Source: Pseudidiomarina sp. CB1 (GTDB lineage: Bacteria; Pseudomonadota; Gammaproteobacteria; Enterobacterales; Alteromonadaceae). From it: a stretch of DNA of 64,000 nt. The stretch is taken from contig NZ_JANTPU010000001.1 in the NCBI RefSeq assembly GCF_024752025.1, positions 124,001-188,000 of the forward strand, written 5' to 3'. The notes below the pieces were generated by a model that saw only the letters and a program-made list of their open reading frames with translations, searched no databases and was not told the DNA's origin. Each line of letters begins with the position of its first letter. Positions within the stretch are counted from its first letter, which is position 1. Positions 1 to 10,030 of the stretch are shown here, piece after piece. The position numbers and the translations under genes were made by a program.

Positions 1-83
1 AGACCTTATTTATTGAGGGACGAATGGTTGATTTAAACAATCGCCATCTGCAACTCTATAATAAATATAAGCAAAAACCTTAA
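1..83 (+). CDS. C-terminal end of an unidentified protein (partial)
   Basis: An open frame runs in from the left edge (first full codon at 3) and stops at TAA 81-83. The visible tail is about 26 residues, ends in YNKYKQKP and is rich in charged and polar residues. A strong rho-independent terminator follows 19 bases later, which supports this being a genuine gene end. Too little is visible to assign a family. Confidence 0.6.
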   Translation, partial: TLFIEGRMVDLNNRHLQLYNKYKQKP

Positions 84-101
84 GTAAAATGTTAACCGTT
101 A

Positions 102-130
102 AAGCCGATTCTGCTGAATCGGCTTTTTTT
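102..130 (+). terminator. Rho-independent terminator
   Basis: A 9-bp perfect stem (AAGCCGATT at 102-110 pairing with AATCGGCTT at 116-124) has a 5-base loop and runs into a T tract at 123-130. It separates the partial upstream gene from the STAS/phosphatase pair, so that pair should have its own promoter in the bases up to 236. Confidence 0.9.
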
Positions 131-236
131 GTGGCTTTGCCAGTGGAAAAGGGGCCTCAACGCTTGTGTTTAGTGACTTCTGTTGGCACTATTTACAAGT
201 CTCTTATCAAAATATAACAATTAGGGCAGGTCTAAA

Positions 237-542
237 ATGTCGGTAACCCGTCACTTATCGAGCGATGGCAAGGAACTAACGATATCCATACACGGTAAAT
301 TCGACTTCGGCGTCGTGCATGAATTTCGTCGCGCTTATAGCTCTCTTGGTGATGAAAAGCCGGTAGTCTATATTGACTTGAGAAATACGGAGTACCTTGA
401 TAGTTCGGCATTAGGAATGTTGTTGAACATGCGCAAAGCGATTATTAATCAAGTTGAATCGGTTGCCATCATCAATACCAACCCACAGGTGAAAAGCATT
501 CTCGAGATATCGCGGTTTGATAAACTTTTTAAAATAGAATGA
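237..542 (+). CDS. STAS-domain anti-sigma-factor antagonist (HsbA/SpoIIAA-like)
   Basis: This 101-residue protein is a single STAS domain. Its role is to bind an anti-sigma or other partner protein when unphosphorylated and to release it when a serine is phosphorylated. The segment YLDSSALGML (Asp55, Ser56, Ser57) matches the family's phosphoserine loop. An AGG-type ribosome site lies just before the ATG. The next gene starts 10 bases downstream and encodes a phosphatase plus kinase that would dephosphorylate and phosphorylate this serine. The nearest described relative by architecture is HsbA of Pseudomonas, which partners FlgM. The partner here is not visible in the window. Confidence 0.85.
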   Translation: MSVTRHLSSDGKELTISIHGKFDFGVVHEFRRAYSSLGDEKPVVYIDLRNTEYLDSSALGMLLNMRKAIINQVESVAIINTNPQVKSILEISRFDKLFKIE

Positions 543-552
543 TGCCTAATCC

Positions 553-2229
553 ATGGCGAGTCAAGCTTCTGAAACCACGCCCCTAGAGTTGGTCATCTTT
601 CACGATGACTCGCGTTTTGCGCATGATTCGATTGACCTCCTTGCAGGTTTTCCGTTCCTGATTGTCAAAGAATCCTTAGGCCTTCCAGCCACTATTGCAG
701 CTACAAAAAATAAGCTAAAGAAACGTCGTCCGACGGTCATTATTGGTCGGGAAGTGCCAAGCCAGGTTAAGGAACTGCCTACCAGTTCCCATTTGTTGCT
801 TATCACCCAAGCTGAGTTGAGTGAGCAGGTACTTAATGCTTGGCAAGGCGATGTGCTGATGGGTGATTGCTCACCTGCGATGGTTCGAAAGCGGCTTTCA
901 TTGTGGTGTGCCTCGCATCGTGTCGAAAACCAATTAGCCTCATTTGAAGAGAGTCTTTCGTGGTATATGCAGCGCATTGAGCGTGAGCATGAACTGATCG
1001 AGCATATTTTTCGCAATGCGATGAGCCGTAATTATCTCGATTATCCGCATATTCGTACACTACTGGCGCCCGCGGAGAAGTTTAATGGCGATTTATGCTT
1101 GGTCGCACCATCACCGACCGGCAGCTTATATGTGATGATGGCCGATTTTACCGGTCATGGACTCGCTCCGGCGACTGGGGCGCTGCCGGTTTCGCAAGCG
1201 TTCTTTGCGATGTCAGAGCGGAATGTTTCGATCGCCGAGATGGTGACTGAGTTCAACTTCCGGTTGTCGCGGTTGCTCCCCGATAATATGTTTTGTGCGT
1301 GCTTTTTAATGGAGCTCTCGGCAAATGGCGAGCGCATCACTTATTGGAATGGCGGTATGCCGCCAGCGCTGGTGTTTGGCAGTGATGGTGAAATAAAACA
1401 TCGCCTGACGGCGAAACATATGGCCTTGGGAATTGTACCGACCGCAGATTTTGAAAGTGATGTTACGACACTTAAAGTCGGTTCAGGCGACTCTATTGCG
1501 TTATATACCGATGGCGTCATCGAGTTACTGAGTCAGCAACGGGAATTTTTAGGTCTTGATGCGCTAGAAGATTTGCTGCGCCGTTATCCAGAACGGGAGC
1601 GTTTTACCGATCTGCTGAGCGAGCTTGAACACTTTCGCGGTGAAGAGCCCTTACGCGATGACTTGTCGCTCGCGATCTTAGAGTGTCGTGAAACGGGTCT
1701 TGAGCCGCGACGCGAAGAAAGCAATCGCGATATTTTTCCGTTTCATTTTTCGACAACGCTTTCGCGTCGTGAACTACAACAAACAGATGTCGTATCAACA
1801 TTAGTCTCGGCGTTGGGTCGGTTACCACCGCTAACGGCGCATCGAACGACTATTTATTTGCTGTTAGCAGAAGTGTTTAACAATGCGCTTGAGCATGGCC
1901 TGCTCGGGCTTGAATCGGCAATCAAGGCGCAAGACCAAGGCTTTGAGACGTATTATGAGTTACGCCAAGAAAAATTGTCGCAACTGGAGGATGGACAAAT
2001 CACCATCCAGCTCACCTATTTTAGTGAAGCAAATCAGCTGCAATTTGAAGTAGAAAACAACGGTGCTGCTTGGCGCTTCTCCAGCGAAGCTATTGATGCC
2101 GAAGCGACGGACGACGAGCAAGCGTACGGTCGCGGCTTGGCGTTGTTGATGCAGTTAGCAGACAACCTTGAATGGTCGTCAGATGGCCGCAAAGTTCGCT
2201 TCCGTTACGATTTATCGCAACTTGGTTAA
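553..2229 (+). CDS. HsbR-like response regulator: pseudo-receiver, PP2C phosphatase and HATPase kinase
   Basis: The protein has 558 residues in three parts. Residues about 10-120 resemble a receiver domain. Residues about 170-380 form a SpoIIE/PP2C phosphatase with metal-binding aspartates at 180 (in NGD), 198 (in ADFTGHG) and in RDDLSLAIL. Residues about 405-558 form an RsbW-type ATPase domain with an N-box (EVFNNALEHG) and a glycine loop (YGRGLALL). It should set the phosphorylation state of the upstream STAS protein. In the receiver, the strand that normally ends in the phospho-aspartate reads TVIIGREVPS, so that Asp is missing and phosphorylation there is unlikely. A weakly predicted helix at 130-155 links the receiver to the phosphatase. 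There is no clear ribosome site, so translation may be coupled to the STAS gene. Confidence 0.85.
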   Translation: MASQASETTPLELVIFHDDSRFAHDSIDLLAGFPFLIVKESLGLPATIAATKNKLKKRRPTVIIGREVPSQVKELPTSSHLLLITQAELSEQVLNAWQGDVLMGDCSPAMVRKRLSLWCASHRVENQLASFEESLSWYMQRIEREHELIEHIFRNAMSRNYLDYPHIRTLLAPAEKFNGDLCLVAPSPTGSLYVMMADFTGHGLAPATGALPVSQAFFAMSERNVSIAEMVTEFNFRLSRLLPDNMFCACFLMELSANGERITYWNGGMPPALVFGSDGEIKHRLTAKHMALGIVPTADFESDVTTLKVGSGDSIALYTDGVIELLSQQREFLGLDALEDLLRRYPERERFTDLLSELEHFRGEEPLRDDLSLAILECRETGLEPRREESNRDIFPFHFSTTLSRRELQQTDVVSTLVSALGRLPPLTAHRTTIYLLLAEVFNNALEHGLLGLESAIKAQDQGFETYYELRQEKLSQLEDGQITIQLTYFSEANQLQFEVENNGAAWRFSSEAIDAEATDDEQAYGRGLALLMQLADNLEWSSDGRKVRFRYDLSQLG

Positions 2230-2567
2230 CCACCAGCGAGTTTAACTTTAAAGCCTTGCCCCTTTAAAAACGCCATACTCGCTTCGCGCTGGTCACCTTG
2301 TAGTTCGATGGTGCCATTCTTTACGCTACCGCCGACACCACATTGTTTTCGTAGCGCTTTGGCAAAGTCGTTAAGTAGCTTGGCGTCGTCGGGAAGGTCA
2401 AAAATTACTGTCACACCTTTCCCTTTGCGGCCTTTGGTTTGGCGTTGAATACGCACAGGAATGCTTGTGTCGAGCGCGCTTTCTTGTGAATTTTCTTGAG
2501 CTTGCTCAGATGAATTCGTGCTCGCTGAAAAACCTAAGTTTTTTAATTGATCGGATAAGCTTGACAC
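2226..2567 (-). CDS. yciH: SUI1/YciH-family translation factor
   Basis: This 113-residue protein is related to eukaryotic eIF1. The conserved SUI1 core is visible from about residue 45: KGRKGKGVTVIFDLP, then KQCGVGGSVKNGTIELQGDQ. The first 40 residues are polar, rich in Ser and Gln, and probably flexible. The start is GTG (2565-2567) with GAGG five bases upstream. Its 3' end overlaps the end of the HsbR-like gene by 4 bases in convergent orientation. In E. coli YciH affects initiation fidelity under stress; that role is assumed here from the family. Confidence 0.9.
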   Translation of the reverse strand: MSSLSDQLKNLGFSASTNSSEQAQENSQESALDTSIPVRIQRQTKGRKGKGVTVIFDLPDDAKLLNDFAKALRKQCGVGGSVKNGTIELQGDQREASMAFLKGQGFKVKLAGG

Positions 2568-2587
2568 AAGAACCTCATATTTTAAGC

Positions 2588-2615
2588 TTGGAATAACTAG
2601 TTAACGTGTTATATA
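2588..2615 (+). promoter_or_regulatory. Candidate sigma70 promoter for cysB
   Basis: TTGGAA (2588-2593) and TATATA (2610-2615) are separated by 16 bases in the gap between the divergent yciH and cysB genes, with the cysB ATG 46 bases further on. This is pattern-based only. CysB is known in enterics to repress its own promoter, but no specific CysB site could be picked out. Confidence 0.35.
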
Positions 2616-2652
2616 TTTTTAGAATAAGTCAACCGCCCGTCAGTAACGTTAG

Positions 2653-3636
<984 letters not shown>

Positions 3637-5010
3637 CTAACACTCGATAATATTCACAGCGAGCCCGCCACGCGCGGTTTCTTTGTATTTTGTCTTCATG
3701 TCGTTACCCGTGTCCCACATGGTTTTGATCACTTTGTCGAGCGAGACTTTGTGATCGCCACTGCCACGCAGAGCTAATCGGGCGGCGTTAATGGCTTTGA
3801 TAGCGCCCATAGCATTCCGCTCAATACAAGGAACTTGGACGAGGCCACCTACTGGATCACAGGTAAGGCCGAGATTGTGCTCCATACCGATTTCAGCGGC
3901 ATTTTCGACATTACTGGCGTTGCCCCCCATGAGTTCTGCAAGAGCACCGGCTGCCATGGAACAGGCTACACCTACTTCGCCTTGGCAACCTACTTCGGCA
4001 CCGCTAATCGAGGCATTCTTCTTGTACAAAATACCGATTGCAGCTGAAGTCAGTAAGAAACGCACCACGGTCTCTTCGTCTAACGGAGAGATAAATTTGT
4101 CGGCATATTTCATTACCGCTGGAATAATCCCAGCCGCACCATTCGTTGGAGCCGTGACAACACGCCCGCCGGCAGCATTTTCTTCGTTCACGGCAAGCGC
4201 GAACAAATCGACCCAATCCATGGTTTGCATTGGGTCAGCGGACTTCTCGTTTTTCAGGCGTTGGTAAAGACCTGGTGCTCGGCGCCGCACTTTTAGTCCG
4301 CCGGGCAAAATACCTTCGGTCTTAATACCGCGGTCGATGCACTCGTCCATGGTCTGCCATATGTGCATCAGGCGTTCGCGAATTTCTTTTTCGCTGCGAA
4401 ACACTTTTTCATTGGCGAGCATTAATGAGCTGATCCGTAAGCCATGCTCATTACATTGCTCGAGTAAATCGGCTGCGCTGTCGAATGGGTAGGGAATCGG
4501 CTTGCTTGACTGCTCGATGGCTTCTTCCAAAGTGTCATCGAAGTCGGCATCGCGCACGATAAAGCCGCCACCAATAGAGTAATAAAGGTCTTTATAGATA
4601 ACTTCATCGCCTTTATACAGTCGCAACTCCATCGCATTGGCATGGCGCGGCATGGTCTTACGACGATGAAAAGTGATAGCGCCTTCCCGCGGGAACTTGA
4701 TCTCGTGCTCGCCTAACAGTTTCAACCGCTGCGTTTTTTCGGTATCCGCCAAAAAAGCATCCACTTCGGTGGTGTCGACCGTTTCTGGGTCTTCACCGGC
4801 GAGCCCAAGAATAACGGCTTTGCCGGTGCCATGCCCCTTACCGGTTTGCCCAAGCGAGCCAAATAACTCAACTTTGATGCCGGTAGCTTCGTTGAGATCT
4901 AAGGTTTTTGCTGCATCGTGCAGGAATTCCTTGGCCGCACGCATAGGTCCTACTGTGTGTGAACTTGACGGGCCAATACCCACTTTGTAGATATCAAAAA
5001 CACTAATCAT
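3637..5010 (-). CDS. sdaA: L-serine ammonia-lyase (L-serine deaminase)
   Basis: This 457-residue single-chain [4Fe-4S] serine deaminase converts L-serine to pyruvate and ammonia in the cytosol. The beta-domain start [20 protein letters not shown] is visible. The C-terminal part has the cluster cysteines in [18 protein letters not shown] and [12 protein letters not shown]. It is the last gene of the leftward pabB-nudL-sdaA operon, 11 bases after nudL, the same order as in E. coli. The ribosome site is poor, consistent with coupling to nudL. sdaA and sdaB products cannot be told apart from sequence alone; synteny favours sdaA. Confidence 0.93.
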   Translation of the reverse strand: MISVFDIYKVGIGPSSSHTVGPMRAAKEFLHDAAKTLDLNEATGIKVELFGSLGQTGKGHGTGKAVILGLAGEDPETVDTTEVDAFLADTEKTQRLKLLGEHEIKFPREGAITFHRRKTMPRHANAMELRLYKGDEVIYKDLYYSIGGGFIVRDADFDDTLEEAIEQSSKPIPYPFDSAADLLEQCNEHGLRISSLMLANEKVFRSEKEIRERLMHIWQTMDECIDRGIKTEGILPGGLKVRRRAPGLYQRLKNEKSADPMQTMDWVDLFALAVNEENAAGGRVVTAPTNGAAGIIPAVMKYADKFISPLDEETVVRFLLTSAAIGILYKKNASISGAEVGCQGEVGVACSMAAGALAELMGGNASNVENAAEIGMEHNLGLTCDPVGGLVQVPCIERNAMGAIKAINAARLALRGSGDHKVSLDKVIKTMWDTGNDMKTKYKETARGGLAVNIIEC

Positions 5011-5021
5011 AAATGTAATCG

Positions 5022-5621
5022 TTAACCTTCGTTGAGAGAGCGATACAATGTGTGACGCTCAGGATACACGTGATCGGCCAATTCTCGCAAAATTCCAGCC
5101 GTCGCACCCCAAATATTTCTATGTTGATATGGAATAAAGTATACCTGATCGTAGATAAAGCGCCTTAAGCGATAGGCGAAATGCTGCTGTTGCTGCATTA
5201 AGTGCGCTAATGGCACCGTGAAAATTTCTTCAACTTCGCGTGGATCCGCACGTAACGGCTGCGTTGGCGTGATGAAGCCAACGTAGGGGCGAATCAAAAA
5301 ATTGCTAATAACAGGGTAATCTTGTAGCACCCCAACGCATTCAACATCACTTGGCTTGAGCGCAATTTCTTCATGAGCCTCACGTAATGCGGTAGCGTAA
5401 AGGTCGGCATCGTCGAGCTCCTGGCGACCGCCGGGAAAACTAATTTGCCCGGCATGGTGGCGCAAATGATTGCTACGTTGGGTGAGCACGACCTGTAGTT
5501 CGCCCGCGCGCTCCCACAATGGAATCAACACCGCAGCAGGGCGTAGCCGCTTGAGCACTGGGCGTTCGTGACGGCGTTTATGGTGCAATTGAAAGCGGTG
5601 AAGAAATTCGTCGCGGGTCAT
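5022..5621 (-). CDS. nudL: Nudix CoA pyrophosphatase NudL
   Basis: This 199-residue Nudix hydrolase is of the NudL (YeaB) type, which splits CoA and its derivatives into phosphopantetheine and 3',5'-ADP. The family signature [14 protein letters not shown] precedes the Nudix box, whose core REAHEEIAL carries the metal-binding glutamates. The usual Gly after the EE pair is Ala, and the following position is Leu. The ATG overlaps the pabB stop by 4 bases (ATGA), indicating translational coupling. It lies between pabB and sdaA, as in E. coli. Confidence 0.88.
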   Translation of the reverse strand: MTRDEFLHRFQLHHKRRHERPVLKRLRPAAVLIPLWERAGELQVVLTQRSNHLRHHAGQISFPGGRQELDDADLYATALREAHEEIALKPSDVECVGVLQDYPVISNFLIRPYVGFITPTQPLRADPREVEEIFTVPLAHLMQQQQHFAYRLRRFIYDQVYFIPYQHRNIWGATAGILRELADHVYPERHTLYRSLNEG

Positions 5622-7030
5622 GAAGGTGCCTTGTCCTTTTGGGTGGACGCCAATACCGGTAAGATCTTAGCCACTTTATCCAACGTTTCTTGGTATTCTG
5701 CTGCGCCTTCTGAGTCGACCACCAAGCCGCCTCCGGCCCAACAATGAATACGTCCACGCTCGGCGACGAGCGTGCGAATGCAAATGTTGGTATCGCTAAC
5801 GCCATGCCGTGAAATATAACCGAGACTCCCGCAGTAATAACTGCGTCGGTGGGGCTCGAGCTCGTCGATGATAGCCATTGCGCGAACTTTTGGTGCGCCA
5901 GTGATTGAGCCGCCAGGAAAGCATGCGGCGAGAAGATCTAATGGTTGCTGCGTGGCGTCCAATTCGCCTGTTACGGTACTGACCAAATGATGCACTGCGG
6001 CGTAACTTTCGATCGCAAAGAGCTTCGGTACCTGAACTGTTCCCGGGCGACACACGCGACTCAAGTCATTCCGTAACAAATCAACGATCATCACGTTTTC
6101 AGCGCGATCCTTGGTGGCAGTTTGGAGCTCTGCTGCGAGGGCTTGATCGCGACTTGGATCTGGGTCACGTGGTCGCGTACCTTTGATGGGCTTGGTTTCA
6201 ACCTTGCCATGTTCATCAACATGCAAAAAGCGTTCGGGCGAATGACTAAGGATCGCGCCACCTGACCAACGCAAAAAGCCAGAGTAGGGCGCCTGATTCG
6301 TTTCACGCAAGCGTTGGTAGGCTGCCCATTCATCGCCGTGATAATTTGCACTAAAACGCTGTGCAAGATTAATTTGGTAGCAGTCTCCAGCGCGCAAATA
6401 GTCTTGGACTTGGGCGAATTTAGTCAAATAATCCGCTTGCGACATATTGCTTTGCCATGCACTCGTCAAGGCAAAGTCAGTGGCGTTGGTTTGCACCGCT
6501 TCTTGTGCTTTCCATACGGATTGCCAAAAGGCCTGCCAATGTGCAATTTCACTTTCTGGTGCCAATAACCAAATGCGGTTGCTGGCATGATCACGTATCA
6601 GCGCCCGTACGTAAAGACCTACCGTGATTTCAGGTAGGGCGATATCCGCCATAGCACGTTCCGGGAGCTGTTCGAGGGCGCGGCCGGCATCGTAACTCCA
6701 GGCACCAGCCAAGCCGCCCTGAAATGGTAACTCGCGAGGCCCATCGTAGTCCGGCAACTGTGCCATAAGCTGTCGTAGTCGTTGTGGCCACGACTCGCGC
6801 GCGGTAACAACTTCATCGGGCTGCCAAAATATGAAGTCATAACGGCTGTTTGGGTGCCCGCAGCTATCGAGTAATAGGGCTCCAGGCTGCATAGCGATAG
6901 CACTAAACAGTTCGGCAAAACTAACATCAGTAGCGGATTTTTGACCCGCATGTATGTCCGCTTTTAGGTGCTCTTTTCGGCACTCTTTTAGGCACTCTTT
7001 TAGGCAGAAAGGGACAGCAACAATAGTCAC
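5618..7030 (-). CDS. pabB: Aminodeoxychorismate synthase component I
   Basis: This 470-residue chorismate-utilising enzyme makes 4-amino-4-deoxychorismate for folate synthesis, using ammonia from PabA. The motif PIKGTRPRD, with the Lys typical of PabB rather than the Ala of TrpE, identifies it. FPGGSITGAPKVRAM and YCGSLGYI are further active-site motifs. The start is GTG at 7028-7030 with GGAG about 10 bases upstream. No ATG occurs until residue 48. Residues 9-24 are four tandem 4-residue repeats (CLKE, CLKE, CRKE, HLKA) encoded by a 12-bp repeat, an odd extension before the normal domain begins. It is the first gene of the operon with nudL and sdaA. Confidence 0.92.
   Translation of the reverse strand: MTIVAVPFCLKECLKECRKEHLKADIHAGQKSATDVSFAELFSAIAMQPGALLLDSCGHPNSRYDFIFWQPDEVVTARESWPQRLRQLMAQLPDYDGPRELPFQGGLAGAWSYDAGRALEQLPERAMADIALPEITVGLYVRALIRDHASNRIWLLAPESEIAHWQAFWQSVWKAQEAVQTNATDFALTSAWQSNMSQADYLTKFAQVQDYLRAGDCYQINLAQRFSANYHGDEWAAYQRLRETNQAPYSGFLRWSGGAILSHSPERFLHVDEHGKVETKPIKGTRPRDPDPSRDQALAAELQTATKDRAENVMIVDLLRNDLSRVCRPGTVQVPKLFAIESYAAVHHLVSTVTGELDATQQPLDLLAACFPGGSITGAPKVRAMAIIDELEPHRRSYYCGSLGYISRHGVSDTNICIRTLVAERGRIHCWAGGGLVVDSEGAAEYQETLDKVAKILPVLASTQKDKAPS
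6960..7007 (-). repeat. Tandem 12-bp repeat, four units, inside pabB
   Basis: On the coding strand the unit TGCCTAAAAGAG occurs twice exactly, then with one change (TGCCGAAAAGAG), then more diverged (CACCTAAAAGCG). Because the unit is a multiple of three, copy-number change would lengthen or shorten the PabB N-terminus without shifting frame. Confidence 0.85.
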
Positions 7031-7085
7031 AACATCGTCACTCCAAAAACATTTGTCGTAAGCTTAACATAAGCGCGGCTAAAAC

Positions 7086-7114
7086 TGGTCAGAGTGACCT
7101 GAAAACGCTATGAT
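7086..7114 (+). promoter_or_regulatory. Candidate promoter with overlapping dyad for the fumarase gene
   Basis: TGGTCA (7086-7091) and TATGAT (7109-7114) are 17 bases apart and lie 37 bases before the fumarase ATG. A dyad GGTCA-GAG-TGACC (7087-7099) overlaps the -35 hexamer and could be an operator. This is inference from pattern only. Confidence 0.4.
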
Positions 7115-7150
7115 AGCGGGCAATTGTAACCGCACGATGTAGAGGAAATC

Positions 7151-8662
7151 ATGGCCATTATTCGTCAGGCTGACTTTATTGAGAGCATCGCTGATGCCTT
7201 GCAGTATATTTCGTATTATCACCCACTCGACTTTGTTCAGGCGCTCGAAAAGGCGTATCACAAAGAGGAAAGTGAAGCCGCAAAAAATGCAATTGCTCAG
7301 GTATTGACGAACTCACGCATGGCTGCCCAAGGGCACCGCCCAATTTGTCAGGACACCGGTATTGTAACCTGCTTTGTGAAAGTGGGCATGGGTGTGCAGT
7401 GGGACAAAACCGATATGACCGTGCAGCAGATGGTTGACGAGGGCACGCGTCAAGCTTACACCAATCCGGAAAACCCACTACGCGCTTCGATCGTCGCAGA
7501 CCCTGCGGGGCAACGTAAAAACACGGGCGATAACACACCTGCTGTTGTGCACATTGATATGGTGCCAGGCGACAAAATTGAAGTGATGATCGCTGCCAAA
7601 GGTGGCGGTTCAGAGAACAAATCTAAAATGGTGATGCTTAACCCCAGCGATTCGATCGCTGACTGGGTGGTTGAAACAATGCCAAAACTTGGTGCTGGTT
7701 GGTGTCCGCCTGGAATGATTGGTCTTGGTATTGGCGGTACCGCCGAGAAGTCAGCGGTACTTGCGAAAGAAGCGTTGATGGACCCGGTGGATATTCAAGA
7801 ACTATTGGAGCGCGGACCGCAGAACGCCGAAGAAGAATTGCGTCTGGACATTTACGAGCGGGTAAATAAGCTAGGAATTGGTGCCCAAGGCCTTGGTGGT
7901 GTGACTACCGTCATGGATGTGAAAATCAAAACCGCACCAACTCACGCAGCATCCAAGCCTGTTACTTTGATCCCAAACTGCGCTGCGACACGTCATGCGC
8001 ATTTCTACCTTGATGGTTCAGGACCAGCTGATCTGCAGCCGCCGAAACTGGAAGACTGGCCAGATATTACCTTTGAGCTTGGTGATGATGCACGACGCGT
8101 TAATTTAGATGAGTTGACGCAGGCTGATATCGAGACCTGGAAAACCGGTGAGACGGTATTACTTTCAGGCAAAATGCTCACCGGCCGAGATGCTGCACAC
8201 AAACGTATTAAAGAGATGCTGGATAACGGCGAAGCATTACCGGTCGACTTTAAGAACAAGTTTATTTACTACGTTGGCCCGGTTGACCCCGTTGGTGATG
8301 AAGTGGTTGGCCCAGCTGGCCCAACGACTGCCACGCGGATGGATAAATTTACCGATTTAATGCTCGATAAAACCGGTATTTTGGGCATGATCGGAAAGGC
8401 TGAACGTGGTCCTGCAACCGTTGAAAGTATCAAACAACATAAAGCTGTTTACTTGATGGCTGTGGGTGGTGCTGCGTATTTAGTTGCCAAAGCAATTAAG
8501 AAAGCCAACGTGGTGGCGTTTGAAGATTTGGGTATGGAAGCTATTTACGAGTTTGAAGTCGAAGATATGCCAGTCACTGTGGCTGTCGATAGCACCGGTG
8601 AAAATGCTCACGAAACCGGCCCAGCGATATGGCGGGTAAAACTGGAAGCCGCTGATGCTTAG
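7151..8662 (+). CDS. fumA: Class I fumarate hydratase ([4Fe-4S])
   Basis: This 503-residue TCA-cycle enzyme interconverts fumarate and malate. The cluster-binding cysteines are in ICQDTG (Cys66), GWCPPGMIG (Cys185) and PNCAATRH (Cys277). The alpha part occupies roughly the first 330 residues, and the beta part begins around LSGKMLTGRDAAHKR and continues to YYVGPVDPVG. It is somewhat shorter than E. coli FumA (about 548). AGAGG lies 6 bases before the ATG. rmuC starts inside its last codons. The symbol follows family membership; fumA and fumB paralogues cannot be separated from sequence. Confidence 0.92.
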   Translation: MAIIRQADFIESIADALQYISYYHPLDFVQALEKAYHKEESEAAKNAIAQVLTNSRMAAQGHRPICQDTGIVTCFVKVGMGVQWDKTDMTVQQMVDEGTRQAYTNPENPLRASIVADPAGQRKNTGDNTPAVVHIDMVPGDKIEVMIAAKGGGSENKSKMVMLNPSDSIADWVVETMPKLGAGWCPPGMIGLGIGGTAEKSAVLAKEALMDPVDIQELLERGPQNAEEELRLDIYERVNKLGIGAQGLGGVTTVMDVKIKTAPTHAASKPVTLIPNCAATRHAHFYLDGSGPADLQPPKLEDWPDITFELGDDARRVNLDELTQADIETWKTGETVLLSGKMLTGRDAAHKRIKEMLDNGEALPVDFKNKFIYYVGPVDPVGDEVVGPAGPTTATRMDKFTDLMLDKTGILGMIGKAERGPATVESIKQHKAVYLMAVGGAAYLVAKAIKKANVVAFEDLGMEAIYEFEVEDMPVTVAVDSTGENAHETGPAIWRVKLEAADA

Positions 8663-10001
8663 TCTGCAACTTTGGCAATGGCTAACGGCTGGCGCTGCGG
8701 CGCTGGCCGTTGGTGCCGTTGGCACTTGGTTGTGGCAACGCGCAAAAGTACAGCAGGCTGCCCAGCAGCTTGAACACCAAGCGGGTTTAGCGAGCCAGCG
8801 CGAAGCGCAATTAGAGAATTCACTTGCGCAAACCCAGCAGCGCTTACAACTGGTTGAGCAAGAGCAACGCCAGCTGCAACAGCAACGTAGCCAACTCCAA
8901 GCAGATTTAGCGGCAAACCAAAGTAAGTTGGAAAGCACGCTGAAGCATGCCGAAGAAAAGCAGCGCTTGCTAGAGGCCAGTGAAGAGCGTATGAAAAAAG
9001 AGTTTGAGCGGCTGGCGCAACAGATCTTTGAACAAAAGTCGGAACGCTTGCAACAGAGCAGTAAACAAACGCTTGAAGTGACACTGGCACCTTTCAAACA
9101 GCAACTCGAAGCTTTCAAGAAGCAAGTGGAAAATCAATATACCGAAGAGCTCAAACAACGTGCCTCGTTAACGACCGAAATTACTTCGCTAAAAGAATTA
9201 AATAAACAAATGGCGTCCGAAGCAGATGCTTTGACACGCGCGTTGAAAGGCGACACTAAGGCGCAAGGCAATTGGGGGGAAGTGGTTCTTGAGCGGATCT
9301 TGAATCAATCCGGATTGCGTGAGGGCCACGAATATGAAACGCAAAGCCATCATCGAGACGAAGACGGTAAGTCCTTCAAGCCTGATGTTGTCGTGCATTT
9401 GCCTAACGAAAAAGACGTAGTGATTGACTCGAAAGTATCGCTGGTCGCTTATGAGCGTTACTTCAACAGTGACGATGACAAAGAACGTGAGGCGGCTCTC
9501 GCGGAACACGTCAACTCGTTACGAACGCACATCAAAGGGTTATCGAAGAAAAATTATCAGCAGCTTGATAGCGTGCGAACTCTTGATTACGTGCTGATGT
9601 TTATCCCCATTGAGCCAGCTTTCTTGCTTGCAGTTGACCGTGATCCTGAACTTATTCGCTTAGCGCTTGAGCATAATATTATGCTGGTGAGTCCGACTAA
9701 CTTATTGGTTGCCTTACGGACGGTGAATAATATTTGGCAATACGAACACCAGAACCGCAACGCGCAAAAAATTGCTGACGACGCGGGTAAGCTTTACGAC
9801 AAGTTCGTTGGCTTTATTGAAGATATGCAGAAAATTGGGAATAGCCTTGATACCGTGCGTAAGCATTATGACGGTGCTATGAACAAGCTTTCAACGGGCC
9901 GCGGAAACCTTATTGGTCGGGTTGAGAAATTTAAAGAAATGGGCGTGCAAACGTCGAAAAAACTTGATAGTAAACTGCTTGATGATGACAGCGACGCCTA
10001 G
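8655..10001 (+). CDS. rmuC: RmuC family DNA recombination protein
   Basis: The protein has 448 residues. An N-terminal hydrophobic helix (about 4-27) probably anchors it. A long Gln/Glu-rich coiled coil follows (about 35-190), and then the RmuC nuclease-like domain (about 195-420) with GNWGEVVLERIL and the PDVVVHLP...DVVIDSKVSL core. RmuC restricts recombination at inverted repeats in E. coli; its biochemical activity is poorly known. The ATG overlaps the end of the fumarase gene by 8 bases, with GGAA 7 bases upstream. It converges on rimO. Confidence 0.9.
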   Translation: MLSLQLWQWLTAGAAALAVGAVGTWLWQRAKVQQAAQQLEHQAGLASQREAQLENSLAQTQQRLQLVEQEQRQLQQQRSQLQADLAANQSKLESTLKHAEEKQRLLEASEERMKKEFERLAQQIFEQKSERLQQSSKQTLEVTLAPFKQQLEAFKKQVENQYTEELKQRASLTTEITSLKELNKQMASEADALTRALKGDTKAQGNWGEVVLERILNQSGLREGHEYETQSHHRDEDGKSFKPDVVVHLPNEKDVVIDSKVSLVAYERYFNSDDDKEREAALAEHVNSLRTHIKGLSKKNYQQLDSVRTLDYVLMFIPIEPAFLLAVDRDPELIRLALEHNIMLVSPTNLLVALRTVNNIWQYEHQNRNAQKIADDAGKLYDKFVGFIEDMQKIGNSLDTVRKHYDGAMNKLSTGRGNLIGRVEKFKEMGVQTSKKLDSKLLDDDSDA

Positions 10002-10030
10002 ACGTCGCTCTCCATTTAGCTAGCGCAGAA

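Noticed and set aside
3791-4267. 158-codon rightward frame inside sdaA
   Set aside because: It is antisense to a well-supported gene, has no ribosome site, and its composition mirrors sdaA codon positions.
5618-7030. Anthranilate synthase component I (TrpE) for the chorismate enzyme
   Set aside because: The PIKGT motif and synteny with nudL and sdaA identify PabB; TrpE would have PIAGT and trp neighbours.
9990-10009. Hairpin AGCGACG/CGTCGCT at the rmuC stop as a terminator
   Set aside because: It includes coding bases and has no T tract on either strand, so it is not supported as a terminator.
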